Origin: Herbiconiux solani NBRC 106740
Lineage (GTDB): Bacteria; Actinomycetota; Actinomycetes; Actinomycetales; Microbacteriaceae
Reading direction: 5' to 3'
NCBI RefSeq assembly: GCF_001571005.1
Contig: NZ_BCST01000001.1
Location: 496,001 to 560,000 of the forward strand
DNA: 64,000 nucleotides
Shown here: one piece after another, positions 15,333 through 22,391 of the stretch
Layout of the letters: every line of letters begins with the position of its first letter
Position numbering within the stretch: the first letter of the stretch is position 1
The notes under the pieces: generated by a model
Told to the model about the DNA's origin: nothing
What the model saw: the letters and a program-made list of their open reading frames with translations, nothing else
Databases searched by the model: none
Position numbers and translations under genes: made by a program

Positions 15333-15890
15333 TCAGTCCGAGCCCGCGAGGGTGGTGACGGTGGATGTCGGCGAGTCCCAGAGTCGGAGGCCGGTCACTG
15401 CGGCGCCGGCTGGGGCGGCCCCGGTCAAGCCGGCTTCCTCGACCAGCCGCAGGGCCTGCGGGAGGGCGTCGAGGCGCATCCGCCGCGCGAGCGTGACGTG
15501 GGGCATCCAGTCGCCCGGGGTTGTGTGCGGCGCATCCTCACCGCCTCCCCCGGCCCGGGCGTGGACGGCGGCGTGCAGGTCGAGCAGGGCCCGGGTCGGG
15601 ACGACCGAGCGCACGAGCACCCGTCGGTCGCCCTCGCCGAACAGGAGGGGCGCGCCGAGCTCGATCGGCAGCGGGAGCGGAAGGCCGGCGAAGGTCTCCG
15701 GCCCGGGGAGCGCCAGCCCCGTGCCGGGCCGCACCAGCAGCGTGACATGCGGGCGGTTGCTGGGCGACGGATGCGAGCCCAGGCTCGAGAGACCCGCCTC
15801 GGCGAGCGCCGTCCACTGCCGCCGGATCCACTCGTCCGTCGCGCCGTCGAGCACGAGCTCGAGGCTCCGGATCGGGCGGGAGTCATTCAT
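15333..15890 (-). CDS. 2'-5' RNA ligase-like 2H phosphoesterase
   Basis: 185-residue soluble protein with the two HxT motifs that define the 2H phosphoesterase fold: H48-V-T50 (RPHVTLLV) and H131-V-T133 (WMPHVTLAR). Bacterial members act on 2',3'-cyclic or 2'-5' phosphodiesters of RNA, tRNA fragments or small nucleotides. The ATG at 15890 was chosen because MNDSRPIRSLELVLDG starts the first strand of the fold; GGGAGG lies just upstream. It converges with the MATE gene (7-base gap) and is divergent from the exonuclease gene. The true substrate is unknown. Confidence 0.88.
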   Translation of the reverse strand: MNDSRPIRSLELVLDGATDEWIRRQWTALAEAGLSSLGSHPSPSNRPHVTLLVRPGTGLALPGPETFAGLPLPLPIELGAPLLFGEGDRRVLVRSVVPTRALLDLHAAVHARAGGGGEDAPHTTPGDWMPHVTLARRMRLDALPQALRLVEEAGLTGAAPAGAAVTGLRLWDSPTSTVTTLAGSD

Positions 15891-15998
15891 CCTCCCAGTG
15901 TGCCGCGGGCGGGCGGATGTCGGGGACGCCGTCCAGGGGCGCTGTCGGTGGGTGCGCCTAGCGTCGTGGATGCATCCGCACCGACCGAGAAGAGCCCC

Positions 15999-16646
15999 AT
16001 GAACGCCCGTGGTTTCGCCACCATCGACTTCGAGACGAGCGGGCTCGCGCCCTCGCACGGGGCGCGGGCGCTCGAGATCGCGGTCGTGCACTCCGATCCC
16101 GACGGCGTGGTCACGGGCCGGTGGGACACGTTGATCGGCGTCGACGGGCCGGTGGGGCGGGTCGACATCCACCGCATCTCCCGCTCGGCGCTGGCCGGGG
16201 CGCCGGAGTTCGGGCAGATCGCACCGGGCCTGGTCGAGCTGTTGCGCGGCCGGGTCGTCGTGGCGCACAACGCCGGCTTCGACCTCCGCTTCCTGGTCGC
16301 CGAACTGGGGCTGATCGGCTACCGCTTCGCCGCGGCGCCGGTCAGCCTGTGCACGCAACGGCTCGCCCGCAGCTATCTGCCCGGGGTGCGGCGCTCGCTC
16401 GCACACCTGTGCGAGGTGTTCGGCATCGCGCTCGAGGGCGCGCACCGCGCCTCGGTCGACGCCCTGGCCACGGCCCAACTGCTCGAGTGCTACCTCGCGA
16501 ACTCGTCCGACCGCTCGGGCTTCCACGCGCAGCTCGACCGGGCCGCCGCACTCCCCCACCGTCCCCTCCCGGCGAGCGGGGTGCCCTGGTACCCGCGCGA
16601 GCGCGTGCCGGGCACGGCCTGGTCGCGGCCCGCGTTCCGGGCCTGA
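15999..16646 (+). CDS. DEDDh-family 3'-5' exonuclease (DnaQ/epsilon-like)
   Basis: 215-residue stand-alone exonuclease. Motif I is ATIDFETSGLAP (D10 and E12), motif II is VVAHNAGFDLRFL, and motif III is HRASVDALATAQLLE with the His-x4-Asp spacing of the DEDDh class. Metal-dependent hydrolysis of DNA or RNA 3' ends is expected. The C-terminal 45 residues (LPHRPLPASGVPWYPRERVPG) are outside the fold and resemble tails of actinobacterial exonucleases with no BRCT domain. Start ATG 15999; a TAGCGT box about 35 bases upstream may be its promoter. It is the divergent neighbour of the 2H phosphoesterase, which also suggests nucleic-acid processing. Confidence 0.88.
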   Translation: MNARGFATIDFETSGLAPSHGARALEIAVVHSDPDGVVTGRWDTLIGVDGPVGRVDIHRISRSALAGAPEFGQIAPGLVELLRGRVVVAHNAGFDLRFLVAELGLIGYRFAAAPVSLCTQRLARSYLPGVRRSLAHLCEVFGIALEGAHRASVDALATAQLLECYLANSSDRSGFHAQLDRAAALPHRPLPASGVPWYPRERVPGTAWSRPAFRA

Positions 16647-16678
16647 TCGCATTCCGGGCCTGATCGGGTTCGGTGCGT

Positions 16679-17215
16679 TCAGGCGCGCTCGAGCGCGGGC
16701 CGCGAATCCTCGGGCCGCGCATTCTCGGGCTGTGCATTCTCGGGCTGTGCATCCTCGGGCCGCGCATGCTCGGGCGGCACCGCTTCGGGCCGGATGCGCT
16801 CCGGGTCGACGAGGCGGTCGCCCGCGCGCGCGGCCGGCGCGAGCCGCTCCCCGGTCTCGGCATCGACGAAGCGCATCCCCGCCGGCGCCGACGAGGGCCG
16901 GTTGCGGTCGGCCCAGTCGCCGAGCGCCAGCAGCACCATCGCGAGCTCCTGCCCGGCGCCGGTGAGCACGTACTCGTCGCGCGCCCGCCCGCTCTCGGGC
17001 TTGTAGGAGCGTCGCTCGAGCACTCCCCCCTCGACCAGGGTCGCCAGCCGCGCGGTGAGCACTTCGCGCGGGATGCCGAGCGACTCCTGGAACCGGCTGA
17101 ACCGTGTCGTGCCGGCCAGAGCGTCGCGGACGATCATGAGCGTCCACTTCTCGCCGAGCACGTCGAGGGAGCGGGCGATGGGACAGCGGTCGTCGCCGCC
17201 GAGGATGCCGAGCAT
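16679..17215 (-). CDS. HxlR-family regulator with repetitive Pro/Glu-rich tail
   Basis: 178-residue regulator. Residues 11-108 are a winged helix of the HxlR type (CPIARSLDVLGEKWTLMIVRD, FSRFQESLGIPREVLTARL, wing YKPESGRARDEYVLT). Residues about 150-175 are a disordered tail of five-residue units (ARPED, AQPEN, AQPEN, ARPED, SRPAL) encoded by tandem 15-base repeats at 16701-16775. HxlR proteins sense electrophiles, redox changes or cell signals and often control a divergent oxidoreductase. Here an SDR gene is divergent, with a dyad between them. The repeat count may vary between strains. Confidence 0.9.
   Translation of the reverse strand: MLGILGGDDRCPIARSLDVLGEKWTLMIVRDALAGTTRFSRFQESLGIPREVLTARLATLVEGGVLERRSYKPESGRARDEYVLTGAGQELAMVLLALGDWADRNRPSSAPAGMRFVDAETGERLAPAARAGDRLVDPERIRPEAVPPEHARPEDAQPENAQPENARPEDSRPALERA
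16701..16775. repeat. Five tandem 15-bp repeats inside the HxlR gene
   Basis: Five copies of a 15-base unit of the form (c/t)g(c/t)gcat-n-ctcgggc lie head to tail in frame. They encode the Pro-Glu pentapeptides of the HxlR tail. Two internal copies differ at one to three positions only. Confidence 0.85.
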
Positions 17216-17229
17216 CCCGTCATCGTACC

Positions 17230-17277
17230 TGAGTTCGGTTAGCAGAGCCAGTATGCTAGGTTCGCTTCACGAACTCA
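17230..17277. promoter_or_regulatory. Dyad operator between HxlR and SDR genes
   Basis: TGAGTTCG (17230-17237) is matched by its exact reverse complement CGAACTCA (17270-17277). Inside lies a second dyad, GTTCG (17260-17264) and CGAAC (17270-17274), and a TATGCT -10-like box at 17252-17257. The location between divergent genes fits HxlR binding. Confidence 0.6.
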
Positions 17278-17304
17278 GATGTACGAAACCGATGAAGGAG
17301 ACTC

Positions 17305-18006
17305 ATGGACATCCACGGAGCGACAGTGCTGGTGACCGGCGCCAACGGCGGACTGGGCGCGGAATTCGTGCGGCAGGCCCTCGACCGCGGAGCGGCGACG
17401 GTCTACGCGACCGCCCGCTCGCCGCGCGAGTGGGACGACGACCGCATCCGCCCGCTCGCCCTCGACGTGACCGACGAGACGAGCGTGCAGGCCGCCCTGG
17501 CCGCGGCCCCCGACGTCTCGATCGTCGTGAACAACGCCGGGGTGGGTGGAGCTGGCCGCCTCCTCGACACCTCGGTCGCCGACGTCGAGCAGGTCTTCGC
17601 CACCAACGTCTTCGGCGCCCTCCGGGTCGCGAAGGCCTTCGCCCCCTCGCTCGCCGCCCAGGGCGGAGGCGCCCTCGTCGACGTGCACTCCGTGCTCAGC
17701 TGGCTGGCGCTCGCGGGCGGCTACTCCGCCTCGAAGGCGGCCCTCTGGTCGCTCACGAACTCGCTCCGGGTCGAGCTCGCGCCCCAGGGCACCCTCGTGC
17801 TCGGCGCGCACCTCGGCTACACCGACACCCCGATGACCGCCGCCCTCGAGGCCGAGAAGAACGACCCGGCCGACGTCGTCTCCGCGATCTGGGACGCAGT
17901 GGCCGCCGGCCACGACGAGGTGCTGGTCGACCAGGTCAGCCGCGACGTGAAGTCGGCGCTCTCCGGCCCGGTCGCCGCCCTCTACCCCCAGCTCAGCGGC
18001 CGCTGA
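17305..18006 (+). CDS. Short-chain dehydrogenase/reductase (SDR)
   Basis: 233-residue classical SDR. The cofactor motif is VTGANGGLGAEFVRQ (TGxxxGxG, about 11-20), then VNNAGVGG after strand 4, and the catalytic Ser and the YSASK Tyr-x3-Lys in the WLALAGGYSASKAALWSL segment. It should reduce or oxidise an alcohol/carbonyl with NAD(P). AAGGAG precedes the ATG. It is divergent from HxlR, the likely regulator, and its 3' end overlaps the convergent XRE gene by 14 bases. Confidence 0.92.
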   Translation: MDIHGATVLVTGANGGLGAEFVRQALDRGAATVYATARSPREWDDDRIRPLALDVTDETSVQAALAAAPDVSIVVNNAGVGGAGRLLDTSVADVEQVFATNVFGALRVAKAFAPSLAAQGGGALVDVHSVLSWLALAGGYSASKAALWSLTNSLRVELAPQGTLVLGAHLGYTDTPMTAALEAEKNDPADVVSAIWDAVAAGHDEVLVDQVSRDVKSALSGPVAALYPQLSGR

Positions 18007-18862
18007 GCTCCACCACATCCCCCTCGGGCGCCGTCCCGAGCGTCTGCAGCCCGGTGACCCGGAGCAGGTCGAGCTTCGCCTCGTCCTCGCTGCCCGGCTC
18101 GACCGTGTAGACCACGATCCGCAGGTCGCCGCCCGGCACGGTGAGCACGTCGCAGTCGACCGTGATCGGCCCCACCGGGGTGCCGGTCACGGTCTTGCGG
18201 CTGGAGCGATGCTCAGCCACCTTGGCCTCGGCCCAGCGCCGCTCGAACTCCGGTGATTCCGCGCGCAACCGCGCCACCAGGTCGGCCAGCGCGGCGTCAT
18301 CCGGGTACCTGCCGAGGGCCGAGCGCAGGTCCGCCGCCAGATCGCTCGCGAACTCCTCCTCGTGCCGCTCGTCGAACTCGGTGCCGTCGTGGCCGGTGGT
18401 GAAGTGCCGCCACACCAGGTTGCGGTCGCGGCCGGTGTGCGCTGAGGGGTCGCCGGCGAGCGCGGCCCAGAGCGGGTTCCACAAAAGGATGTCGTGGGTC
18501 GCGGTGAAGACCGCGAGAGGCACGTCGCCGAGCCGGTCGACGATCCGCTGCACCCCGGGGGTGATGTGCTGCGGCACGACGCCCCGCGTCGGCGGCGCGA
18601 CACCGGCGACCCGGTACAGGTGGTCCCGCTCGTCCTCGGTCAGCCGGAGGGCGATCGCGAGCGCTCCGAGCAGCTGGGGCGACGGATGCGAGGCCCGGCC
18701 CTGCTCCAGCCGCACGATGTAGTCCACGCTCACCCCGGCGAGCGCCGCGAGCTCCTCGCGCCGAAGCCCGCTGGTGCGCCGCAGACCACCGGCGGGGAGC
18801 CCGACATCGGCGGGGCGCACGCGGTCGCGCCACGAGCGGAGCACACTGGCGAATTCGGTCAT
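17993..18862 (-). CDS. XRE-family regulator with MmyB-like ligand-binding domain
   Basis: 289-residue regulator. Residues about 10-85 form the HTH with the phrase TSGLRREELAALAGVSVDYI followed by VRLEQGRASHPSPQLL. Residues about 110-270 resemble the MmyB PAS-like ligand-binding domain (VFTATHDILLWNPLWAALAGDPS, RNLVWRHFT). This family in actinobacteria binds fatty acyl-like ligands and often controls a divergent SDR. The start at 18862 was chosen because MTEFASVLRSWRDRVRP is the usual N-terminus; an upstream extension would add 30 residues with no conservation expected. It is divergent from an SDR gene (18964) and overlaps the other SDR at its 3' end. Confidence 0.9.
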   Translation of the reverse strand: MTEFASVLRSWRDRVRPADVGLPAGGLRRTSGLRREELAALAGVSVDYIVRLEQGRASHPSPQLLGALAIALRLTEDERDHLYRVAGVAPPTRGVVPQHITPGVQRIVDRLGDVPLAVFTATHDILLWNPLWAALAGDPSAHTGRDRNLVWRHFTTGHDGTEFDERHEEEFASDLAADLRSALGRYPDDAALADLVARLRAESPEFERRWAEAKVAEHRSSRKTVTGTPVGPITVDCDVLTVPGGDLRIVVYTVEPGSEDEAKLDLLRVTGLQTLGTAPEGDVVELSGR

Positions 18863-18890
18863 GTCCCCATCCTGCCCTCCCCCGGGCCGG

Positions 18891-18935
18891 TCTCCCTGGT
18901 ACTCGCAGTCCCCCTGACGAGGGGTGCCTGGGAGA
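18891..18935. promoter_or_regulatory. Imperfect dyad between XRE and SDR genes
   Basis: TCTCCCTGG (18891-18899) pairs with CCTGGGAGA (18927-18935) at 8 of 9 positions. The 27-base centre contains a smaller hairpin, CCCCTGACGAGGGG. It lies in the 101-base divergent region and is a candidate site for the MmyB-type regulator. Confidence 0.45.
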
Positions 18936-18963
18936 ACCCGCGCCGCGGGCACAGCATGGAGCC

Positions 18964-19644
18964 ATGACCATCACACTCATCACCGGGGCCAACAAGAGCC
19001 TCGGTCTCGAAACCGCCCGCCGCCTCCTCGAGGCCGGCCACACCGTCTACGCCGGCGTCCGCGACCCGGCCTCCGCCGACGCCGTCCGTGCACTCGGCGC
19101 CGAGGTCGTGCAGCTCGACGTCACCGACCAGGCGAGCGTCGACGCGGCCCTCGCCTCACTCCCCGCCCTCGACGTGCTCGTGAACAACGCCGGGGTGCTC
19201 GGCACCTCGTTCGGCGTCGACGACCTCTCGGCCGAAGCCATGCAGGCGGTGCTCGACACCAACGTGCTCGGCATCGTGCGCGTCACCCAGGCCGCGCTGC
19301 CGCTGCTCCGTGCATCCGACGCCCCGGTGATCTTGAACGTCGCCTCGGGCGTCGGCTTCCCCCGCTACCTTCAGGATCCCGCCCGCGACGAGTACCCGGT
19401 GCCCGCGATCCCCTACGCCGCCTCGAAGGCCGCGGTGATCACGCTGACCGTGCAGTACGCCAAGAACCTGCCCGGCTTCCGCATCAACGCGAGCGACCCG
19501 GGCTACACCGCGACCGACTTCAACGGCCACGGCGGCCACCAGACGGTGACCGAAGGCACGGATGCGACGGTCGCGCTCGCCCTGGTCGGGGCGGACGGCC
19601 CCACCGGCGAGTTCCACGACCGTCACGGCCGCGTCGAGCTCTAG
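18964..19644 (+). CDS. Short-chain dehydrogenase/reductase (SDR)
   Basis: 226-residue SDR with the N-terminal TGANKSLGLETARRLLEAG cofactor motif, the VNNAGVLG phrase and the catalytic YAASKAAVITL (Tyr-x3-Lys). An extra ATG 9 bases upstream (18955) is in frame, but MTITLITGANKSLG is the natural start. It is probably the target of the divergent XRE-MmyB regulator, a common arrangement. Substrate cannot be read from the sequence. The C-terminus ends 16 bases before the convergent MFS gene. Confidence 0.92.
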   Translation: MTITLITGANKSLGLETARRLLEAGHTVYAGVRDPASADAVRALGAEVVQLDVTDQASVDAALASLPALDVLVNNAGVLGTSFGVDDLSAEAMQAVLDTNVLGIVRVTQAALPLLRASDAPVILNVASGVGFPRYLQDPARDEYPVPAIPYAASKAAVITLTVQYAKNLPGFRINASDPGYTATDFNGHGGHQTVTEGTDATVALALVGADGPTGEFHDRHGRVEL

Positions 19645-19660
19645 GCCGGCACGCCCGCCT

Positions 19661-20968
19661 TCAGGCCCCGAGCTTCTCGCGCACCGTGCGATAGGTCTCG
19701 GGGCCGAAGACGGCCACGACCGACGAGAGCACCGACGCCCCGCCGCAGAGCAGCACGGCGGGCACCCAGTTCGTGCCCCCGGCGCCGGCGGCCTGGGCGA
19801 TCGCGGGCGCGAAGCCCGCCAGCAGGATGCCGAGCATGAGTCCCACGGCCATCCCGGTGTACCGCACCGACGCCGGGAACAGCTCCGGGTAGTAGACCGC
19901 CCCGATGGTGATCGGGATGCAGTAGAAGATTCCGATCCCGAGGATGCCCGAGACGAAGATCAGCGGGATGTCGCCGGCGTCGATCGCGACGAACAGCAGC
20001 AGCATGCAGACGCTCGAGGCCAGCGACCCCGCGATGAACAGCGGCTTCCGGCCGAACCGGTCCGAGAGCAGTCCGGCGAGCGGCGCCATGACCACGGCGA
20101 CGAAGTTCGCGATCGACACGACGGTGAGCATCACGGCGCTCGGGATGCCGTTCGCGCTGCCGTAGGCGAGGGCGAAGACGTTGAAGATCGTTCCGACGAT
20201 GTTGATCGTGCTGAGCGCGAGCACCCGCAGCACGGTGCGCCAGTGATTCGCCAGCAGTTCCGCGATCGGCAGCTTCGCCCGCGATCCGTCGTTCTTCAGG
20301 GCCTCGAAGGTCTCGGTCTCCTCGAGCTTTCGGCGCAGCAGATAGGCGACCACGGTGAAGACGCCGCTGATCAGGAACGGCACGCGCCAGCCCCAGCTGA
20401 GCAGCTGATCCTCGGGCAGGGCCGCGATCGGGATGAAGACGAGGCTGCCGAGCGCGATGCCGAACTGCATCCCGCTCATCGTGAAGCTCGTGAAGAATCC
20501 GCGCCGGCCGACCGGGGCGTGCTCGACGGTCAGTGAGGTCGAGCCCGGAGACTCACCGCCGGCCGAGAGACCCTGCAGCAGCCGGAGAAGGATGAGCAGA
20601 GCCGGCGCCGCCCAGCCGATCGCCGCGAAGGTCGGCAGCAGGCCGATGGCGAAGGTCGCCACTCCCATCAGCGCGATGGTGAGCACGAGTGCGCGTCTGC
20701 GCCCGAAGCGGTCGCCGATGTGCCCCCAGAGCACCGCACCCAGCGGCCTCACGACGTAGGCGACGCCGAAGGTGGCGATCGAGACCAGGGTCGCGGCGGC
20801 CCCGGAATCCGGGAAGAACAGCCGCCCGAAGATCAGGGCCGAGGCCGAACCGTAGACGAGGAAGTCGTAGTACTCCAGCGCGCTGCCGAAGAAACCGGAG
20901 ACCGCCGCGCGACGCGCCTGCGCCGACGACGGGGAGGTGGAGGTGCCTGTACTGGTCTTTACCGACAT
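19661..20968 (-). CDS. MFS metabolite:H+ symporter (MHS-type)
   Basis: 435-residue transporter with 12 hydrophobic segments. The N-terminal phrase FFGSALEYYDFLVYGSASAL and the loop GHIGDRFGRRRALVLTI place it in the metabolite:H+ symporter branch (ShiA/KgtP/ProP relatives). It takes up organic acids, shikimate-like compounds or osmolytes. The neighbouring VOC protein gene lies upstream by 39 bases on the same strand, and a MarR gene precedes that. A catabolic import operon for an aromatic or carboxylic compound is likely. Specific substrate unknown. Confidence 0.9.
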   Translation of the reverse strand: MSVKTSTGTSTSPSSAQARRAAVSGFFGSALEYYDFLVYGSASALIFGRLFFPDSGAAATLVSIATFGVAYVVRPLGAVLWGHIGDRFGRRRALVLTIALMGVATFAIGLLPTFAAIGWAAPALLILLRLLQGLSAGGESPGSTSLTVEHAPVGRRGFFTSFTMSGMQFGIALGSLVFIPIAALPEDQLLSWGWRVPFLISGVFTVVAYLLRRKLEETETFEALKNDGSRAKLPIAELLANHWRTVLRVLALSTINIVGTIFNVFALAYGSANGIPSAVMLTVVSIANFVAVVMAPLAGLLSDRFGRKPLFIAGSLASSVCMLLLFVAIDAGDIPLIFVSGILGIGIFYCIPITIGAVYYPELFPASVRYTGMAVGLMLGILLAGFAPAIAQAAGAGGTNWVPAVLLCGGASVLSSVVAVFGPETYRTVREKLGA

Positions 20969-21007
20969 GAGGTGCTCCGTTGCAGATGGGGTGGCGAATG
21001 GATGCGG

Positions 21008-21748
21008 TCAGGGGGCGATCGGGGCGAGCTCGCCCTGATCGATCGGCGCGTGGTCGAGGGTGATCGGGTTCAGCCGGATGGCCTGGGGCCCGTCGGTCGT
21101 GCCGAAGCCCACGGCGTAGAGGCCGTCCGGCCCGCCGTTGTAGGAGAGCTCGACGCCCCAGGCATCCGGGTCGATCGCGTCGCCGAGCCAGTCGCGGAGG
21201 CCCTCCTCGGTGCCGCCGAGCTCGAGCGAGGTGACGCCGGTCGCCTGTGCGTCGCCCGTTCCGGGCTGGGTGTCGAGGAGGCTCGAGTGCGAGCCGAGAT
21301 CGGGCACGTAGTAGATGTTCGGGCGGCCGACGAGCCAGGAGTTGCGGAAGTCGGGGGCGTGCAGCGCTTTGCCGCGCTTCTGGCCGGGGACCATCAGCTC
21401 CTTGCCACCGGCGATCTCCGCCGACGACTCGACACCGCGGTGCCGGGCGAAGGCCGCGATCTCCTCCGGGTCGTCGCTGCGGAGGCAGAGCCCGGCGAAG
21501 CAGTCCCCCGTCGCGGTCTGGCGTTCGAGCTCGAGGGCCAGCGGGCGGCGCTCGGCGATCATGCGGTGGTCGACGATGCTCTCGACCTCGATGTAGACGT
21601 GCCCGCCGAGCGAGATGATCTTCTGGCCGAGACCGAGCCCGGGGAACCAGCCCCCGTCGGCACTGCCGAGGCCGGTGCGGCGCGAGATCTCCAGTGTCGT
21701 GCGGTAGAGGTTGTCGGACCAGATGGCGATGTGGTCGAGCGAGATCAT
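21008..21748 (-). CDS. VOC-superfamily glyoxalase-like protein
   Basis: 246-residue protein starting MISLDHIAIWSDNLYRTTLEI with the glyoxalase-like beta-alpha-beta pattern. The N-terminal LDHIAI and GGHVYIEVES segments supply the usual first-module metal ligand positions (His6 and Glu53-55). Members include lyases, dioxygenases and isomerases. Spacing to the MFS gene (39 bases) suggests one operon under the MarR dyad at 21781-21844. It may process the compound imported by the MFS protein. AAGGAG lies 7 bases before the ATG. Confidence 0.8.
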   Translation of the reverse strand: MISLDHIAIWSDNLYRTTLEISRRTGLGSADGGWFPGLGLGQKIISLGGHVYIEVESIVDHRMIAERRPLALELERQTATGDCFAGLCLRSDDPEEIAAFARHRGVESSAEIAGGKELMVPGQKRGKALHAPDFRNSWLVGRPNIYYVPDLGSHSSLLDTQPGTGDAQATGVTSLELGGTEEGLRDWLGDAIDPDAWGVELSYNGGPDGLYAVGFGTTDGPQAIRLNPITLDHAPIDQGELAPIAP

Positions 21749-21780
21749 CCAAGGACTCCTTCACGTGCCCGTTCGAGTTA

Positions 21781-21844
21781 TTACAAATTCGAAGTTATTC
21801 CGGACATGTTACCGCGGATGTCCTCAAGTGTTTCGAATTTGTAA
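21781..21844. promoter_or_regulatory. Long dyad operator upstream of VOC-MFS operon
   Basis: TTACAAATTCGAA (21781-21793) and its exact reverse complement TTCGAATTTGTAA (21832-21844) flank a 38-base spacer. Both arms are AT-rich in GC-rich surroundings, and GAGTT/AACTC extends the symmetry outwards imperfectly. The spacing of about five helical turns (51 bp centre to centre) fits two dimers on one face. The MarR protein encoded 53 bases upstream is the likely ligand. Confidence 0.7.
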
Positions 21845-21896
21845 AACTCGCAGAAACCGCGAGTGGAGAGTGAGTCCGCCCGGGAGATTCCTGCGC

Positions 21897-22391
21897 TCAG
21901 GCTCCCGCAGCACGCACCTGGTCGGGCAACAGCCCACCGGTCGCCTCGCCGCGGAGGTGGAGCTGCAGCTGGCCCAGCACCCGGTGGAGCGCCTCGACGT
22001 CGCCCGGGTCGAGCGGCTCGATCACCGCGTCGACGATCATGTCGTTCTGGGTCTGCGAGACCTCGACCAGCAGAGCGCGACCCGCGTCCGTGATCCGCGC
22101 GAGCACCCCGCGCTCGTCGTCGCGCGCGAGCACGCGTTCGGCGAGACCCGCCTTCTCGAGCTGACCCACCTGGTAGGTCAGGCCGCTCGGCGTGCTCACC
22201 AGTTTGTTGGCGAGCTCCGTCATCCGCAGCTCTCCGCCGGCGTTCCGCAGCCGGATCAGCACCTCGTACTGCGAGTACTTGATGCCGGTGTGATCGCGGG
22301 TCGCGCGGTCGGCGCGGCGCTCGAGCAGCTTGCCCACGTCGATCAGCCGCTCGAACAGCGCGAGCTGCACGGAGTCGAGCTTCTCAGCCAT
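21897..22391 (-). CDS. MarR-family transcriptional regulator
   Basis: 164-residue winged-helix regulator: KYSQYEVLIRLRNAGGELRMTELANKLVSTPSGLTYQVGQLEKAGLAERV holds the DNA-binding helices (split across about 45-95), followed by the wing DDERGVLARIT. The start at 22391 is preceded by GGAGGGACTCC. The start codon overlaps the end of the GH3 gene by 8 bases, so translation may be coupled. The downstream dyad and VOC-MFS genes suggest it represses uptake and processing of a small molecule. The start lies inside a glycosidase gene, so glycosidase transcription might also feed the regulator. Confidence 0.9.
   Translation of the reverse strand: MAEKLDSVQLALFERLIDVGKLLERRADRATRDHTGIKYSQYEVLIRLRNAGGELRMTELANKLVSTPSGLTYQVGQLEKAGLAERVLARDDERGVLARITDAGRALLVEVSQTQNDMIVDAVIEPLDPGDVEALHRVLGQLQLHLRGEATGGLLPDQVRAAGA

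Noticed and set aside
16701-16775. CRISPR-like tandem repeats
   Set aside because: Units are 15 bases without spacers, in frame within the HxlR gene; not a CRISPR array.
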